From a virus, in the IMG/VR virus record IMGVR_UViG_3300034062_004196, positions 1 to 33,395 of that record: 33,395 bases of DNA; one strand, written 5' to 3'. Numbering within the stretch: position 1 is the first letter of the stretch; the number at the start of each line of letters is the position of its first letter. The notes under the pieces are model-generated. The model saw only the letters and a list, made by a program, of their open reading frames with translations, was not told where the DNA came from and did no database searches. Below, in pieces: positions 23,101 through 28,622 of the stretch. Both the position numbers and the translations under genes were made by a program.

Positions 23101-23496
23101 GTCTGCTGGGGTGCCTGTCGGGCGACTTAACGTAGCTGTGAGCTCTGTTAGGTCAATGTTGGCTCGCTGAATATAAGCTCGATTAGAAATGCCCAGCGCA
23201 GAGTAAGCAGCCAACAAGCCGTACTCATTGAGTTCATATCCATTAATTGGAGTACCAGTTGTAGTTTGATAGAAGAAAGGCACACCAAATGTGGCGGCCA
23301 AGTCTCGCTGACTGGTAATGAGATAAGTTTTGTTTGCGTTAGCAGCAGTAGTACCAGCTGCTACCCCAACACCAGTTCCTGATACCTTGTTTTGTGCAGT
23401 GGCAATCAAGAAAAATGGTACTGTGTTTACAGCAGATGGGATGTATTGACTCTCGTCAATTACTGTTACTTCTACGCCTGGTGATACTAGAGCCAT
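20161..23496 (-). CDS. 18: gp18 tail sheath protein (1111 aa, with a large central insertion)
   Basis: The contractile sheath subunit. The start is the ATG at 23496 (MALVSPGVEVTVIDES), with AAGGA seven bases upstream; the longer frame is not needed. The conserved N-terminal motif and a C-terminal third with the sheath core are clear: LAPAGTRRGVVDNA, LYENNVNPITFIPGIGI, LRGRLEEIGKLYLFEPND, and KAVEFIYIPLRIKNTGEI at the end. T4 gp18 has 659 residues. The excess, roughly residues 150-650, is beta-rich. It holds recurring GTYWLDTSASVWGIQEWN / GSLWYYSSVDQ / GDIWIDSSD units and two related segments (NGQNIYINDTLVAVG; VGNSFTISAT), suggesting surface domains. The core assembles around gp19. Confidence 0.95.
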   Translation of the reverse strand: MALVSPGVEVTVIDESQYIPSAVNTVPFFLIATAQNKVSGTGVGVAAGTTAANANKTYLITSQRDLAATFGVPFFYQTTTGTPINGYELNEYGLLAAYSALGISNRAYIQRANIDLTELTATLSRPTGTPADGTYWLDTSASVWGIQEWNRTTNVFTVKTPLVITDIDSVIQNAWPGTGTTYWIPNTDIGSIGDYAVVAINDADNLYNLVWYKNTDNDWVLLGSEEWQQSFPTVQGTAAPASLTNGQNIYINDTLVAVGATNTVAGFAAVINTAAIPGVTAAAVSGKLYLYADSNATNDLSTATYGIVSVEAGPNGGTALLSTLGITDSEYLTPLYLPAPNQSAPRWRTTDTLGGRPTGSVWNNTSPVNNGLNLSFKKYSATLGEWVSQTVLCYPNFAQAIYELDPSGGGSNIPVGTVLAQSNPFFWNIEPNLSSGFELVEKVAIGQTVVTGTTTPTGTAFVVGNSFTISATSAGSSTLSTPVTATVLGTGTVADFVAAVSAANVPYVSASVNSAGNIVFTHSQGGIIAVDNVTGTPLTTAGFTTSTYKVRLSTFDGETLALSNFISRGSNFEYTASTTAPDTDPTAGSLWYYSSVDQVDIMIQNNGAWIGYQNCANDTRGFNLGNTNATGPIVAATAPTTQNDTGQSALEYGDIWIDSSDLENYPLMYRWGPVNAVDQWVQIDTTDQVTSNGILFADARWAPNGATDPIADPIPTIVSLLTSNYLDLDAPNPALYPQGMLLFNTRRSGYNVKSYQPSYLTEANYPDIPAWVTQAYPTVTATWLTASGNKANGSMYSGRQAQRQMIVEAMKSSIDTSTGPREETAQYTIIATPAYPELIPNMIALSNERNNTLFVVGDTPMRLAGNGNDLVTWATNNNGLGLVTEDGQVATSNYAATFYPSCTTTDLSGQTVVQPPSHMMMRTIIRSDEVSYPWLAPAGTRRGVVDNAIQLGYIDSATGEFQPLSVNQALRDILYENNVNPITFIPGIGITNFGNKTSTTTTSALDRINVARLVAFLRGRLEEIGKLYLFEPNDQITRNEITNTINSLMVDLIAKRAIYDYLVVCDLSNNTPARIDRNELWVDVAIEPVKAVEFIYIPLRIKNTGEIAAGV

Positions 23497-23521
23497 AGTG
23501 GGTTCCTTTTCAAGTTGCAGG

Positions 23522-23529
23522 TATTTATT
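23522..23529 (-). promoter_or_regulatory. T4-late-type box for gp18
   Basis: AATAAATA on the minus strand, 25 bases upstream of the gp18 ATG. The predicted leader of about 20 bases contains AAGGA. It is back to back with the TATAAATA that serves the divergent endonuclease gene. Confidence 0.65.
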
Positions 23530-23552
23530 GCATTCGGCCAAAAAGTGTTCGG

Positions 23553-23560
23553 TATAAATA
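23553..23560 (+). promoter_or_regulatory. Consensus T4 late box for the GIY-YIG zinc-finger endonuclease
   Basis: An exact TATAAATA on the plus strand, 19 bases before the ATG at 23580. The predicted start near 23566 gives a short leader containing AAAGG. Confidence 0.75.
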
Positions 23561-23579
23561 CCTTACTAAAGGTTTGCAT

Positions 23580-24230
23580 ATGAATTACGACGGCTTCATT
23601 TACGAGTGGATCAATACTGTTAACAATAAAAAATACATCGGCGCACACATTGGGCACGAAGACGACCATTACACCGGCAGCGGAAAACAGTTTCTCAAAG
23701 ACCTGAAACATTACGGCCTTGTAAATTTTGAACGTAAAATATTAGAATATGTAACAGATAAAAACTTGCTCAAAGACAGAGAAAATTACTACCTTGAACT
23801 AGCAAGCGCCAAAGATGATCCTGCGTATTATAATAGCTCAATGCGATCATCAGGGCTCAAAATATCCAAGACTAAAGTTCAACAACCAAGAAAAATATGC
23901 CCATGTTGTAAACAGCGGCTAGTTGCGGTTAACTTAATAAGAGATGGCATCACATATTATCGAAGCCAGTGCGAATCCTGCATAAAGAAAAAGAAAAAAA
24001 TCAAACCCCCGGTGCCGCGCTGGCAAACTGCGGGTTACAAGAAAAAACCCACATGCGATCGCTGTGGGTTCAGGGCTAGATATGCCAATCAACTATTGGT
24101 GTATCACGTAGACGGTGATCTCAACCACTGCGGGTTGAGAAACTTACGAACTGTGTGTTTGAATTGTGTGGTTGATATTAAAAAGAACGACGATCCTTGG
24201 TGTCCCGGAGATCTCGAACCGGATGCTTGA
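23580..24230 (+). CDS. GIY-YIG endonuclease with C-terminal zinc-finger/HNH-like module
   Basis: A 216-aa protein starting at the ATG at 23580, with AAAGG seven bases upstream. The GIY-YIG nuclease core is at residues 6-30 (FIYEWINTVNNKKYIGAHIG), continuing to the conserved asparagine and glutamate region near 70-80. A lysine-rich linker with two CxxC pairs (CPCC, CESC) follows. The C-terminal module is CDRCGFRA, then a YHVDGD histidine/aspartate and RNLRTVCLNC, a treble-clef HNH-like arrangement. Thus two nuclease-type modules lie in one protein. It is the only plus-strand gene in this stretch. Its 3' end overlaps the convergent kinase-like gene by 53 bases. A mobile homing endonuclease is the likely role; repair is an alternative. 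Confidence 0.8.
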   Translation: MNYDGFIYEWINTVNNKKYIGAHIGHEDDHYTGSGKQFLKDLKHYGLVNFERKILEYVTDKNLLKDRENYYLELASAKDDPAYYNSSMRSSGLKISKTKVQQPRKICPCCKQRLVAVNLIRDGITYYRSQCESCIKKKKKIKPPVPRWQTAGYKKKPTCDRCGFRARYANQLLVYHVDGDLNHCGLRNLRTVCLNCVVDIKKNDDPWCPGDLEPDA

Positions 24231-24741
24231 CCAACAAGTTGTGAACTAATCCTCTGGTATTGCGTCGGAGATCTTCCAGGGTTCCGTTGTTGTCAATTAC
24301 ATAATCAGCCATCCAAATTTCTAAACTCATACTTGAGCGATCTTCCTGAGGCAAATGATCACCGCGATCTACCCAGATAGCATAATCAAATATGTTAGTG
24401 TTACGCATAGCGTGAAATTCTGACTTGTTGCGCAGGCCGCAGTAGATATCATTTTCTGCAAAAATTTCTCTGCCCAACCGGGCAAAGTCTCCATGACAAT
24501 ATTCGTGAATCATGTTGTACCATTCGGCGCGGTGATTATGACGATCGTCAAAACACTGCTGATACGTAGTATACCCATACCGATCTTTAAGTTCTGCATA
24601 GATGAACTTTTCGGCGCAAAAGTCTGAGCTAGATCTAAAACTGTAACCGAATTCTTCGCGCAGTATATCGCATACAGTATCTTTACCGTGCCGGGCGTTG
24701 CCAATGATTAATAATTTAGGTAGATTCATATTTTTTACCAT
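24178..24741 (-). CDS. P-loop kinase, dNMP-kinase-like
   Basis: A 187-aa protein with a Walker A near its N-terminus (IIGNARHGKDTVCDIL, residues 12-27), matching the GxxxxGKD(S/T) of phage deoxynucleoside-monophosphate kinases such as T4 gp1. The rest is helical and acidic, with IFDYAIWVDRGDHLP and WMADYVIDNNG near the C-terminus, the latter placed like the strand and adenine-binding loop of the family. It would phosphorylate dNMPs to supply DNA synthesis. The start is either 24741 (overlapping the preceding stop) or 24729 (MNLPKLL); neither has a strong ribosome-binding site. It follows the glycosyltransferase-like gene in the exonuclease operon. Confidence 0.7.
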   Translation of the reverse strand: MVKNMNLPKLLIIGNARHGKDTVCDILREEFGYSFRSSSDFCAEKFIYAELKDRYGYTTYQQCFDDRHNHRAEWYNMIHEYCHGDFARLGREIFAENDIYCGLRNKSEFHAMRNTNIFDYAIWVDRGDHLPQEDRSSMSLEIWMADYVIDNNGTLEDLRRNTRGLVHNLLVKHPVRDLRDTKDRRSF

Positions 24742-25766
24742 CTGTTGCTTTGTGGGTCAAAACTGCTGACTGCTTGATCAATGTCTACTCCAGTTATGTT
24801 TTCAAATTCTTGTTTTGTTTGCTGTCCCAGTGTTAGGAAGCGACGATAATTATGCTCAACCATATCTGCTACTTGTGTTTTGTTAAAACTGCCCAAAAGC
24901 CATTGCCTAACATGATTCACGACGTGGTCTAGTCTTGCATCTACATTAGAGATATCATCGTAAGTTGGAATATCAAACAATTGATCAAACGTTTCAAACC
25001 CCAAGCTTTTTAAGTATCTGCAACTGTACCGATCACCGGCAATAACAAAAGGGTTTTTATTTACAATTGTCAAATATGTTTTTTCAGTAAGCGCAGGAGG
25101 GCGATGATCCACATTGGTTTCTGACACTACTCTAACAAGAGAATTAGCATACAAGTCAGGGTTATACGGAATACCCCCATAATGCATACTTGTTTCTTGC
25201 ATGTCAGGTACTATGTTGTCCGGGTTGTGTTGGTATTGTTGAACAAAGTCTGCAAACTCACGGTCGGACAAATATTGGACAACCCGTCGAGATGCTTCAT
25301 ACATCCCGGAGTGCATGAATAAACTGTGACTGCATTTGGGCATTAATCCTTGCTGATGGAACTTGTGTAACAACCTAATGCGTTGTGGTTTATTGGGCTT
25401 GCCAGTTAAAAACAAAAATTTCTCAGCGTTGGAATTCCAATACTGGTTAGTAGCATTTAATTTTTTTACTACAATCTGATTATAAGACCGCCAAAATATA
25501 AAATTTAAAAATACCACTGAACACCGAAGCTGTTGCCAAGCTGGATCAGTTTTAGTAATATCCCAAATTACCCAAGTAGTAGGTATACCATGCTGAAACA
25601 AAAAGTCATCTACTTCTAGCATGCTAGGACTAAACTTGTATGCTTCCCAAGCGATATTCAAAAACACATGGCTGGGTTTCTGCTCTAGAATATCATTGCA
25701 AAGCTTTTCTCGATGCCAGCTGCTGCTTGGGTCTAGTACAAAATCCACTACATAATTTGCAATCAT
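24735..25766 (-). CDS. Glycosyltransferase-like protein, third member of the paralogous family
   Basis: A 343-aa protein whose ATG at 25766 overlaps the exonuclease stop (ATGA). It has the clearest family motifs: EKTYLTIVNKNPFVIAG, then RYLKSLGFETFDQLFD, and an earlier LFLTGKPNKPQRIRLLHKFH. These align with blocks in the proteins at 3495-4433 and 10860-11903. The N-terminal 120 residues contain a Rossmann-like VFLNIAWEAYKFS and TTWVIWDITKTD. EKT followed by a hydrophobic strand and a glycine resembles donor-binding motifs of GT-B fucosyltransferase-type enzymes. The match is by pattern only. Located in an early operon, unlike its siblings. Confidence 0.6.
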   Translation of the reverse strand: MIANYVVDFVLDPSSSWHREKLCNDILEQKPSHVFLNIAWEAYKFSPSMLEVDDFLFQHGIPTTWVIWDITKTDPAWQQLRCSVVFLNFIFWRSYNQIVVKKLNATNQYWNSNAEKFLFLTGKPNKPQRIRLLHKFHQQGLMPKCSHSLFMHSGMYEASRRVVQYLSDREFADFVQQYQHNPDNIVPDMQETSMHYGGIPYNPDLYANSLVRVVSETNVDHRPPALTEKTYLTIVNKNPFVIAGDRYSCRYLKSLGFETFDQLFDIPTYDDISNVDARLDHVVNHVRQWLLGSFNKTQVADMVEHNYRRFLTLGQQTKQEFENITGVDIDQAVSSFDPQSNRW

Positions 25767-26287
25767 TTCAGTTCTCGAACATTCAAGTACTGCAATGTAT
25801 TTTGCAACATACCAATTTGTCTGCGGCAGTCTTCTAACGCATGGTGGGTGGTAGGGGGCATGGGTTGATCAGGCCACAGACTAAACACTGTACGACTATC
25901 TCGTACCATGTAGTATTTCCAAGGCAGGGGTTTGTTATAACTCTTGTAGGCATGCTCAAGAATGTTCATGTCATACGTGGGACCTTGCGCCCATATCAGC
26001 TTGGAGTGCCAAATTAGTTTGCCTAGTTCATCCAGTGCTTGATCTAGAGGAATGCGACCATGTTCGTTAAATGCTTCTTCTCGTGCATGAGTGGGCTGAG
26101 TTGCCCACCACTCAATTGTGCTGTCATCAATATGGCGGTCTGGCTGGCTTTCCAACAAAACCCGGGCATAGTAATGCTTGTCATAGTAGCCTTGGCCAAA
26201 GGGATCAAATGCTTGAGCAGCTATAGTGAGGATACAAGTATCTGGGCCAGTTGCTAGCCCTTCTAGGTCGATCATTAGGTGTGACAT
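25763..26287 (-). CDS. dexA: DexA-like DEDDh 3'-5' exonuclease
   Basis: A 174-aa RNase-T/DEDDh-type nuclease. Catalytic acids are D7 and E9 (MIDLEG), D106 (YDMNIL) and the H148-x4-D153 pair (HHALED). STIEWW at residues 56-61 followed by Q and AR is strikingly like T4 DexA. The protein is shorter than T4 DexA. It removes nucleotides from 3' DNA ends, probably helping degrade host DNA. A consensus host-type promoter ends seven bases before its ATG, so the transcript may lack a leader. An alternative ATG is at codon 5. Downstream, the glycosyltransferase-like and kinase genes follow with overlaps. Confidence 0.8.
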   Translation of the reverse strand: MSHLMIDLEGLATGPDTCILTIAAQAFDPFGQGYYDKHYYARVLLESQPDRHIDDSTIEWWATQPTHAREEAFNEHGRIPLDQALDELGKLIWHSKLIWAQGPTYDMNILEHAYKSYNKPLPWKYYMVRDSRTVFSLWPDQPMPPTTHHALEDCRRQIGMLQNTLQYLNVRELK

Positions 26288-26293
26288 GCTGTT

Positions 26294-26322
26294 ATTATAA
26301 CAGCATTACACTACAATGTCAA
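26294..26322 (-). promoter_or_regulatory. Consensus sigma-70 promoter for the DexA-like operon
   Basis: TTGACA (26322-26317), 17 bases, TATAAT (26299-26294): both hexamers match the bacterial consensus perfectly. The predicted start falls at or within a base of the ATG at 26287. A 9-bp inverted repeat (TGCTGTTAT/ATAACAGCA, 26287-26305) spans the -10 box and touches the ATG, and could be an operator. Confidence 0.85.
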
Positions 26323-27090
26323 TTAGCCAATGACCCAAGTCAGGGGCTGGCTAGCATCCACATAATTAACCAATTGACCAATTAACTCGTCTTGAGCAGT
26401 TTTGGCTTCTGATTTCATGGCTACACCGTTTAGAGTGCCGCCACCTTGGGGTCCAGCAATAGTACCAAATTTTTCGCGAGCTTCGCCAATAATCATCTTG
26501 CAAGTGGCTACCATGTAGTCTTTGATCCACTGCTGGATCTGGAAGTCACTCAACAAGTTAATTTCAGGCTTGAGCTGATAAGTCCAAAGTAGCACAGCTT
26601 CGCCAGAGCCTTTTGGGTCACGAATCAGTTGTAATTTCTTGGTCACCTGGTTATAGGTGTAGTTCATAAAACCACCGAACATTTTAGCTGCCAATTCCAC
26701 ATACTGACTGTAGAAATCATAGGTAGCAAGACCGCCGGCTACGTTAAAGTTCATGAGGTAAACCTGCAGGCTGGCTTGAGCAAAGGGGTCAAAGTTTGAA
26801 GCATAAGGTCCTGTGGCATCACCGAATGTTCTGCGGAACACCTGACGCACACTTACTACTTCTTGGGGCAGGGTATAGATGTTTTCGTCTTTGACCAGGT
26901 ACATAAAAATGTATGCCTCTTCGTAGGCATTGTTTGCACGTTGGCGATAAGTGCCAATGGTCTTCTGGTAGGCTATTTCGTAGTGCGCAGGATCTAGTTC
27001 CAAATCAATGATTTGGTCGCCCAGCATGAGTTGGCAATACTCAATTAGGTTTTGTTTAAGTTCACTCAGCATATCTTGTTGTTCAGCCAT
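26323..27090 (-). CDS. 13: gp13-like neck protein
   Basis: A 255-aa neck protein. The N-terminus has MLGDQIIDLELDPAHYEIAY, the pattern of T4 gp13 (LG-x4-NVELTPDQIYDCI). The C-terminal part has IQQWIKDYMVATCKMIIGEAR and then IAGPQGGGTLNGVAMKSEA, matching T4 WVKDYATALAK and LPGGVTIDGQRLIEEA. gp13 with gp14 closes the filled head and makes the platform for the tail. The start codon directly follows a hairpin that carries its GGAG. gp14 and gp15 are encoded on the opposite strand nearby, so the neck genes have been split into two directions. The IVSVRQVFRRTFG-like block in the middle matches marine relatives from memory. Confidence 0.82.
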   Translation of the reverse strand: MAEQQDMLSELKQNLIEYCQLMLGDQIIDLELDPAHYEIAYQKTIGTYRQRANNAYEEAYIFMYLVKDENIYTLPQEVVSVRQVFRRTFGDATGPYASNFDPFAQASLQVYLMNFNVAGGLATYDFYSQYVELAAKMFGGFMNYTYNQVTKKLQLIRDPKGSGEAVLLWTYQLKPEINLLSDFQIQQWIKDYMVATCKMIIGEAREKFGTIAGPQGGGTLNGVAMKSEAKTAQDELIGQLVNYVDASQPLTWVIG

Positions 27091-27118
27091 ACAGGGACTC
27101 CAGGTCCCTGTATTTAGC
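27091..27118 (-). promoter_or_regulatory. gp13 RBS hairpin with a nested late-type box
   Basis: On the minus strand GCTAAATA (27118-27111) runs into ACAGGGAC, a CTGGA loop and GTCCCTGT, a perfect 8-bp stem ending directly before the gp13 ATG. GGAG spans the loop and first stem base. With T4 spacing the late transcript starts at 27105, after most of the left arm, leaving a 15-base leader with GGAG seven bases from the ATG and no stem. Confidence 0.65.
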
Positions 27119-28246
27119 TTACCAAACGCGGAGAATCATCAAGTTCTCAGTGCCGCGAGCGTTCCAGGCTGTTTCTGTGGTTGTAATGTCTTTGAACAAC
27201 TTTCGAGCCGCAGGCTTGCCAGCAGTCATCACAGCCTTGATGGTCTCCGCTGGTTTGCGTACAGTTTTCTGCAGAGTTTCTACAGTACTAACCCCAATCA
27301 CAGCATTGTTTTTTACAGTAAACACCTTGGTATAATCGTCAGCTACAATGTGGATGAGCTTGCGCTTTTTGGTGTCATATAGCCAAGCTTCTGACTTGTC
27401 CACTAGCTGTGCCGCAGGCAGTGATTTGAGTTTGAGTTCAGCAAACTCTGCCTGGATTTTGAACTTGGCTGTTTTCTTCTCTGGTGTCACTGCCTTGACC
27501 GTGCGAGGCTTGCGTTCTACTTTTTTAATTTGAATGTAAGCACCACAATCGCTAATCACAAGCTCACAGAACTTAACACAGGCCTTGAGCTGTGTTTTTG
27601 TCATGTAGTCGTAGGCCTTAGCAATGTCAGCGTCGCGGCCTTCTACTGCTGTTTCGAACTCTGCAAGTTTGCGAGTCCATGTGTCACGAATCCTACTGAT
27701 CATCTGCGGAGCAATGCTCATGCTACGCATCAATACCACAGGTTTGTAGTCAGCATTGAGCTTGGCACCAGAGGTAATAAACTCATCAAAAAGTCCGTCA
27801 AGTTCGCCTAGGCACTCTGATACCTTTTCACGCAACCGGTCCTGGATGGTGATCTTGGGCACTGTGTCCTCTAAGGGTGCTTCCTCTGCCACTTCATCTT
27901 GTTTGGATTCCAGGATCTCTTTTAGCAAGTTATCCAACTTGATCTGCTCGTGCTCTGTAAATTCAAGCCCTACCATGCTCATACGGCACAACCAACCTGT
28001 GGTCAAACGGATTGAGCTGTCCGGGATGCGTTTGAGTGTGCGAACGTCTGCTTTGCGACCGTGCACTTCTAGGTACGCAACAATCATTTCACGGGCATCC
28101 TTTTTACCGTAAAAGTAATTGTACCAGGAAAAAGCATGACTTAATGCACTGATACGATTGTCTGTGGGCTGAGTTTTCCACACGGGTTCCATGCCCATGG
28201 CATTGGTATCTGCACTGCGTGGGTTCAGGGGTTTAACTGGTTTCAT
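27119..28246 (-). CDS. Conserved marine T4-like phage protein of unknown function (375 aa)
   Basis: The start is the ATG at 28246 (MKPVKPLNPRSADTN) with AAGGAG at ideal spacing; the longer frame upstream is not needed. Residues 30-60 have ALSHAFSWYNYFYGKKDAREM, a segment I associate with a family found in many marine T4-like phages. The middle is acidic and helical (DELDGLFDEFITSGAK, KITIQDRLREKVSECL). The C-terminal third is basic with KKVERKPRTVKAV and repeated TVRKPAET elements. No catalytic motif seen. It has its own host-type promoter within the 3' end of the 91-aa gene. gp13 follows eight bases after its stop, so read-through transcripts of gp13 are expected. Confidence 0.8.
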   Translation of the reverse strand: MKPVKPLNPRSADTNAMGMEPVWKTQPTDNRISALSHAFSWYNYFYGKKDAREMIVAYLEVHGRKADVRTLKRIPDSSIRLTTGWLCRMSMVGLEFTEHEQIKLDNLLKEILESKQDEVAEEAPLEDTVPKITIQDRLREKVSECLGELDGLFDEFITSGAKLNADYKPVVLMRSMSIAPQMISRIRDTWTRKLAEFETAVEGRDADIAKAYDYMTKTQLKACVKFCELVISDCGAYIQIKKVERKPRTVKAVTPEKKTAKFKIQAEFAELKLKSLPAAQLVDKSEAWLYDTKKRKLIHIVADDYTKVFTVKNNAVIGVSTVETLQKTVRKPAETIKAVMTAGKPAARKLFKDITTTETAWNARGTENLMILRVW

Positions 28247-28273
28247 GCCGGCTCCTTTTGAATCAATGTTGTA

Positions 28274-28302
28274 ATTATAGCAGTTTTTGATTATTTGGTC
28301 AA
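28274..28302 (-). promoter_or_regulatory. Sigma-70-type promoter for the 375-aa protein
   Basis: TTGACC (28302-28297), 17 bases, TATAAT (28279-28274). Spacer and flanks resemble the promoter at 28573-28601, including AACTGC directly before TATAATT. Predicted start near 28267, giving a leader of about 20 bases with AAGGAG. Confidence 0.8.
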
Positions 28303-28566
28303 GTCGGCACAAAGTAGTACTAAAGTAGCATCTGTTTCGTTGCGGAATGTAATCCAATATGGGCGGCTTGAATTGCTGTTCGGGGCATGTCCAAAACCTC
28401 CCCACCAATCCCCGTTGCGCCCGTACCCATGGCCTGTTAACCGTGCTCTACAAATTTTTTCGTATGCAGCAATTTTTGCTGGTTGATATGAAGCAAACCG
28501 AAAGGCTATTGTGTGCCCATGTTCTTTGAACTGTTTAAAACGACGGTTTAACTTAACTACTTTCAT
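28291..28566 (-). CDS. Small conserved phage protein of unknown function (91 aa)
   Basis: Starts at the ATG at 28566 (MKVVKLNRRFKQFKEHGHT); a TTG two codons upstream lies inside the spacing to the -10 box and is unlikely. The protein is basic at the N-terminus and glycine/tryptophan-rich in the middle (HGYGRNGDWWGGFGHAP), and ends RPYWITFRNETDATLVLLCAD. It resembles, from memory, small proteins in other marine T4-like phages. The promoter's -10 box ends seven bases before the ATG, so it may be translated from a leaderless message. The 3' end contains the promoter of the next gene. Confidence 0.7.
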   Translation of the reverse strand: MKVVKLNRRFKQFKEHGHTIAFRFASYQPAKIAAYEKICRARLTGHGYGRNGDWWGGFGHAPNSNSSRPYWITFRNETDATLVLLCADLTK

Positions 28567-28572
28567 AGCCAA

Positions 28573-28601
28573 ATTATAGCAGTTCAGGATTTATTGGTCA
28601 A
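28573..28601 (-). promoter_or_regulatory. Sigma-70-type promoter for the 91-aa protein
   Basis: TTGACC (28601-28596), 17 bases, TATAAT (28578-28573), then TTGGCT and the ATG. The predicted start is the A of the ATG. Divergent to the CATAAATA box of gp14. Confidence 0.8.
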
Positions 28602-28607
28602 CCTGCC

Positions 28608-28615
28608 CATAAATA
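28608..28615 (+). promoter_or_regulatory. T4-late-type box for gp14
   Basis: CATAAATA on the plus strand, followed by CTAAACT and the gp14 ATG at 28623. The predicted start is two bases before the ATG, and there is no Shine-Dalgarno. Confidence 0.65.
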
Positions 28616-28622
28616 CTAAACT

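Noticed and set aside
23487-23711. A minus-strand open frame upstream of gp18
   Set aside because: It covers the divergent late promoters and the start of the GIY-YIG gene; the product has no recognisable protein pattern.
27119-28408. The longer 429-codon version of the 375-aa gene
   Set aside because: The extra N-terminus overlaps the 91-aa gene and promoter, while the ATG at 28246 has an ideal AAGGAG.
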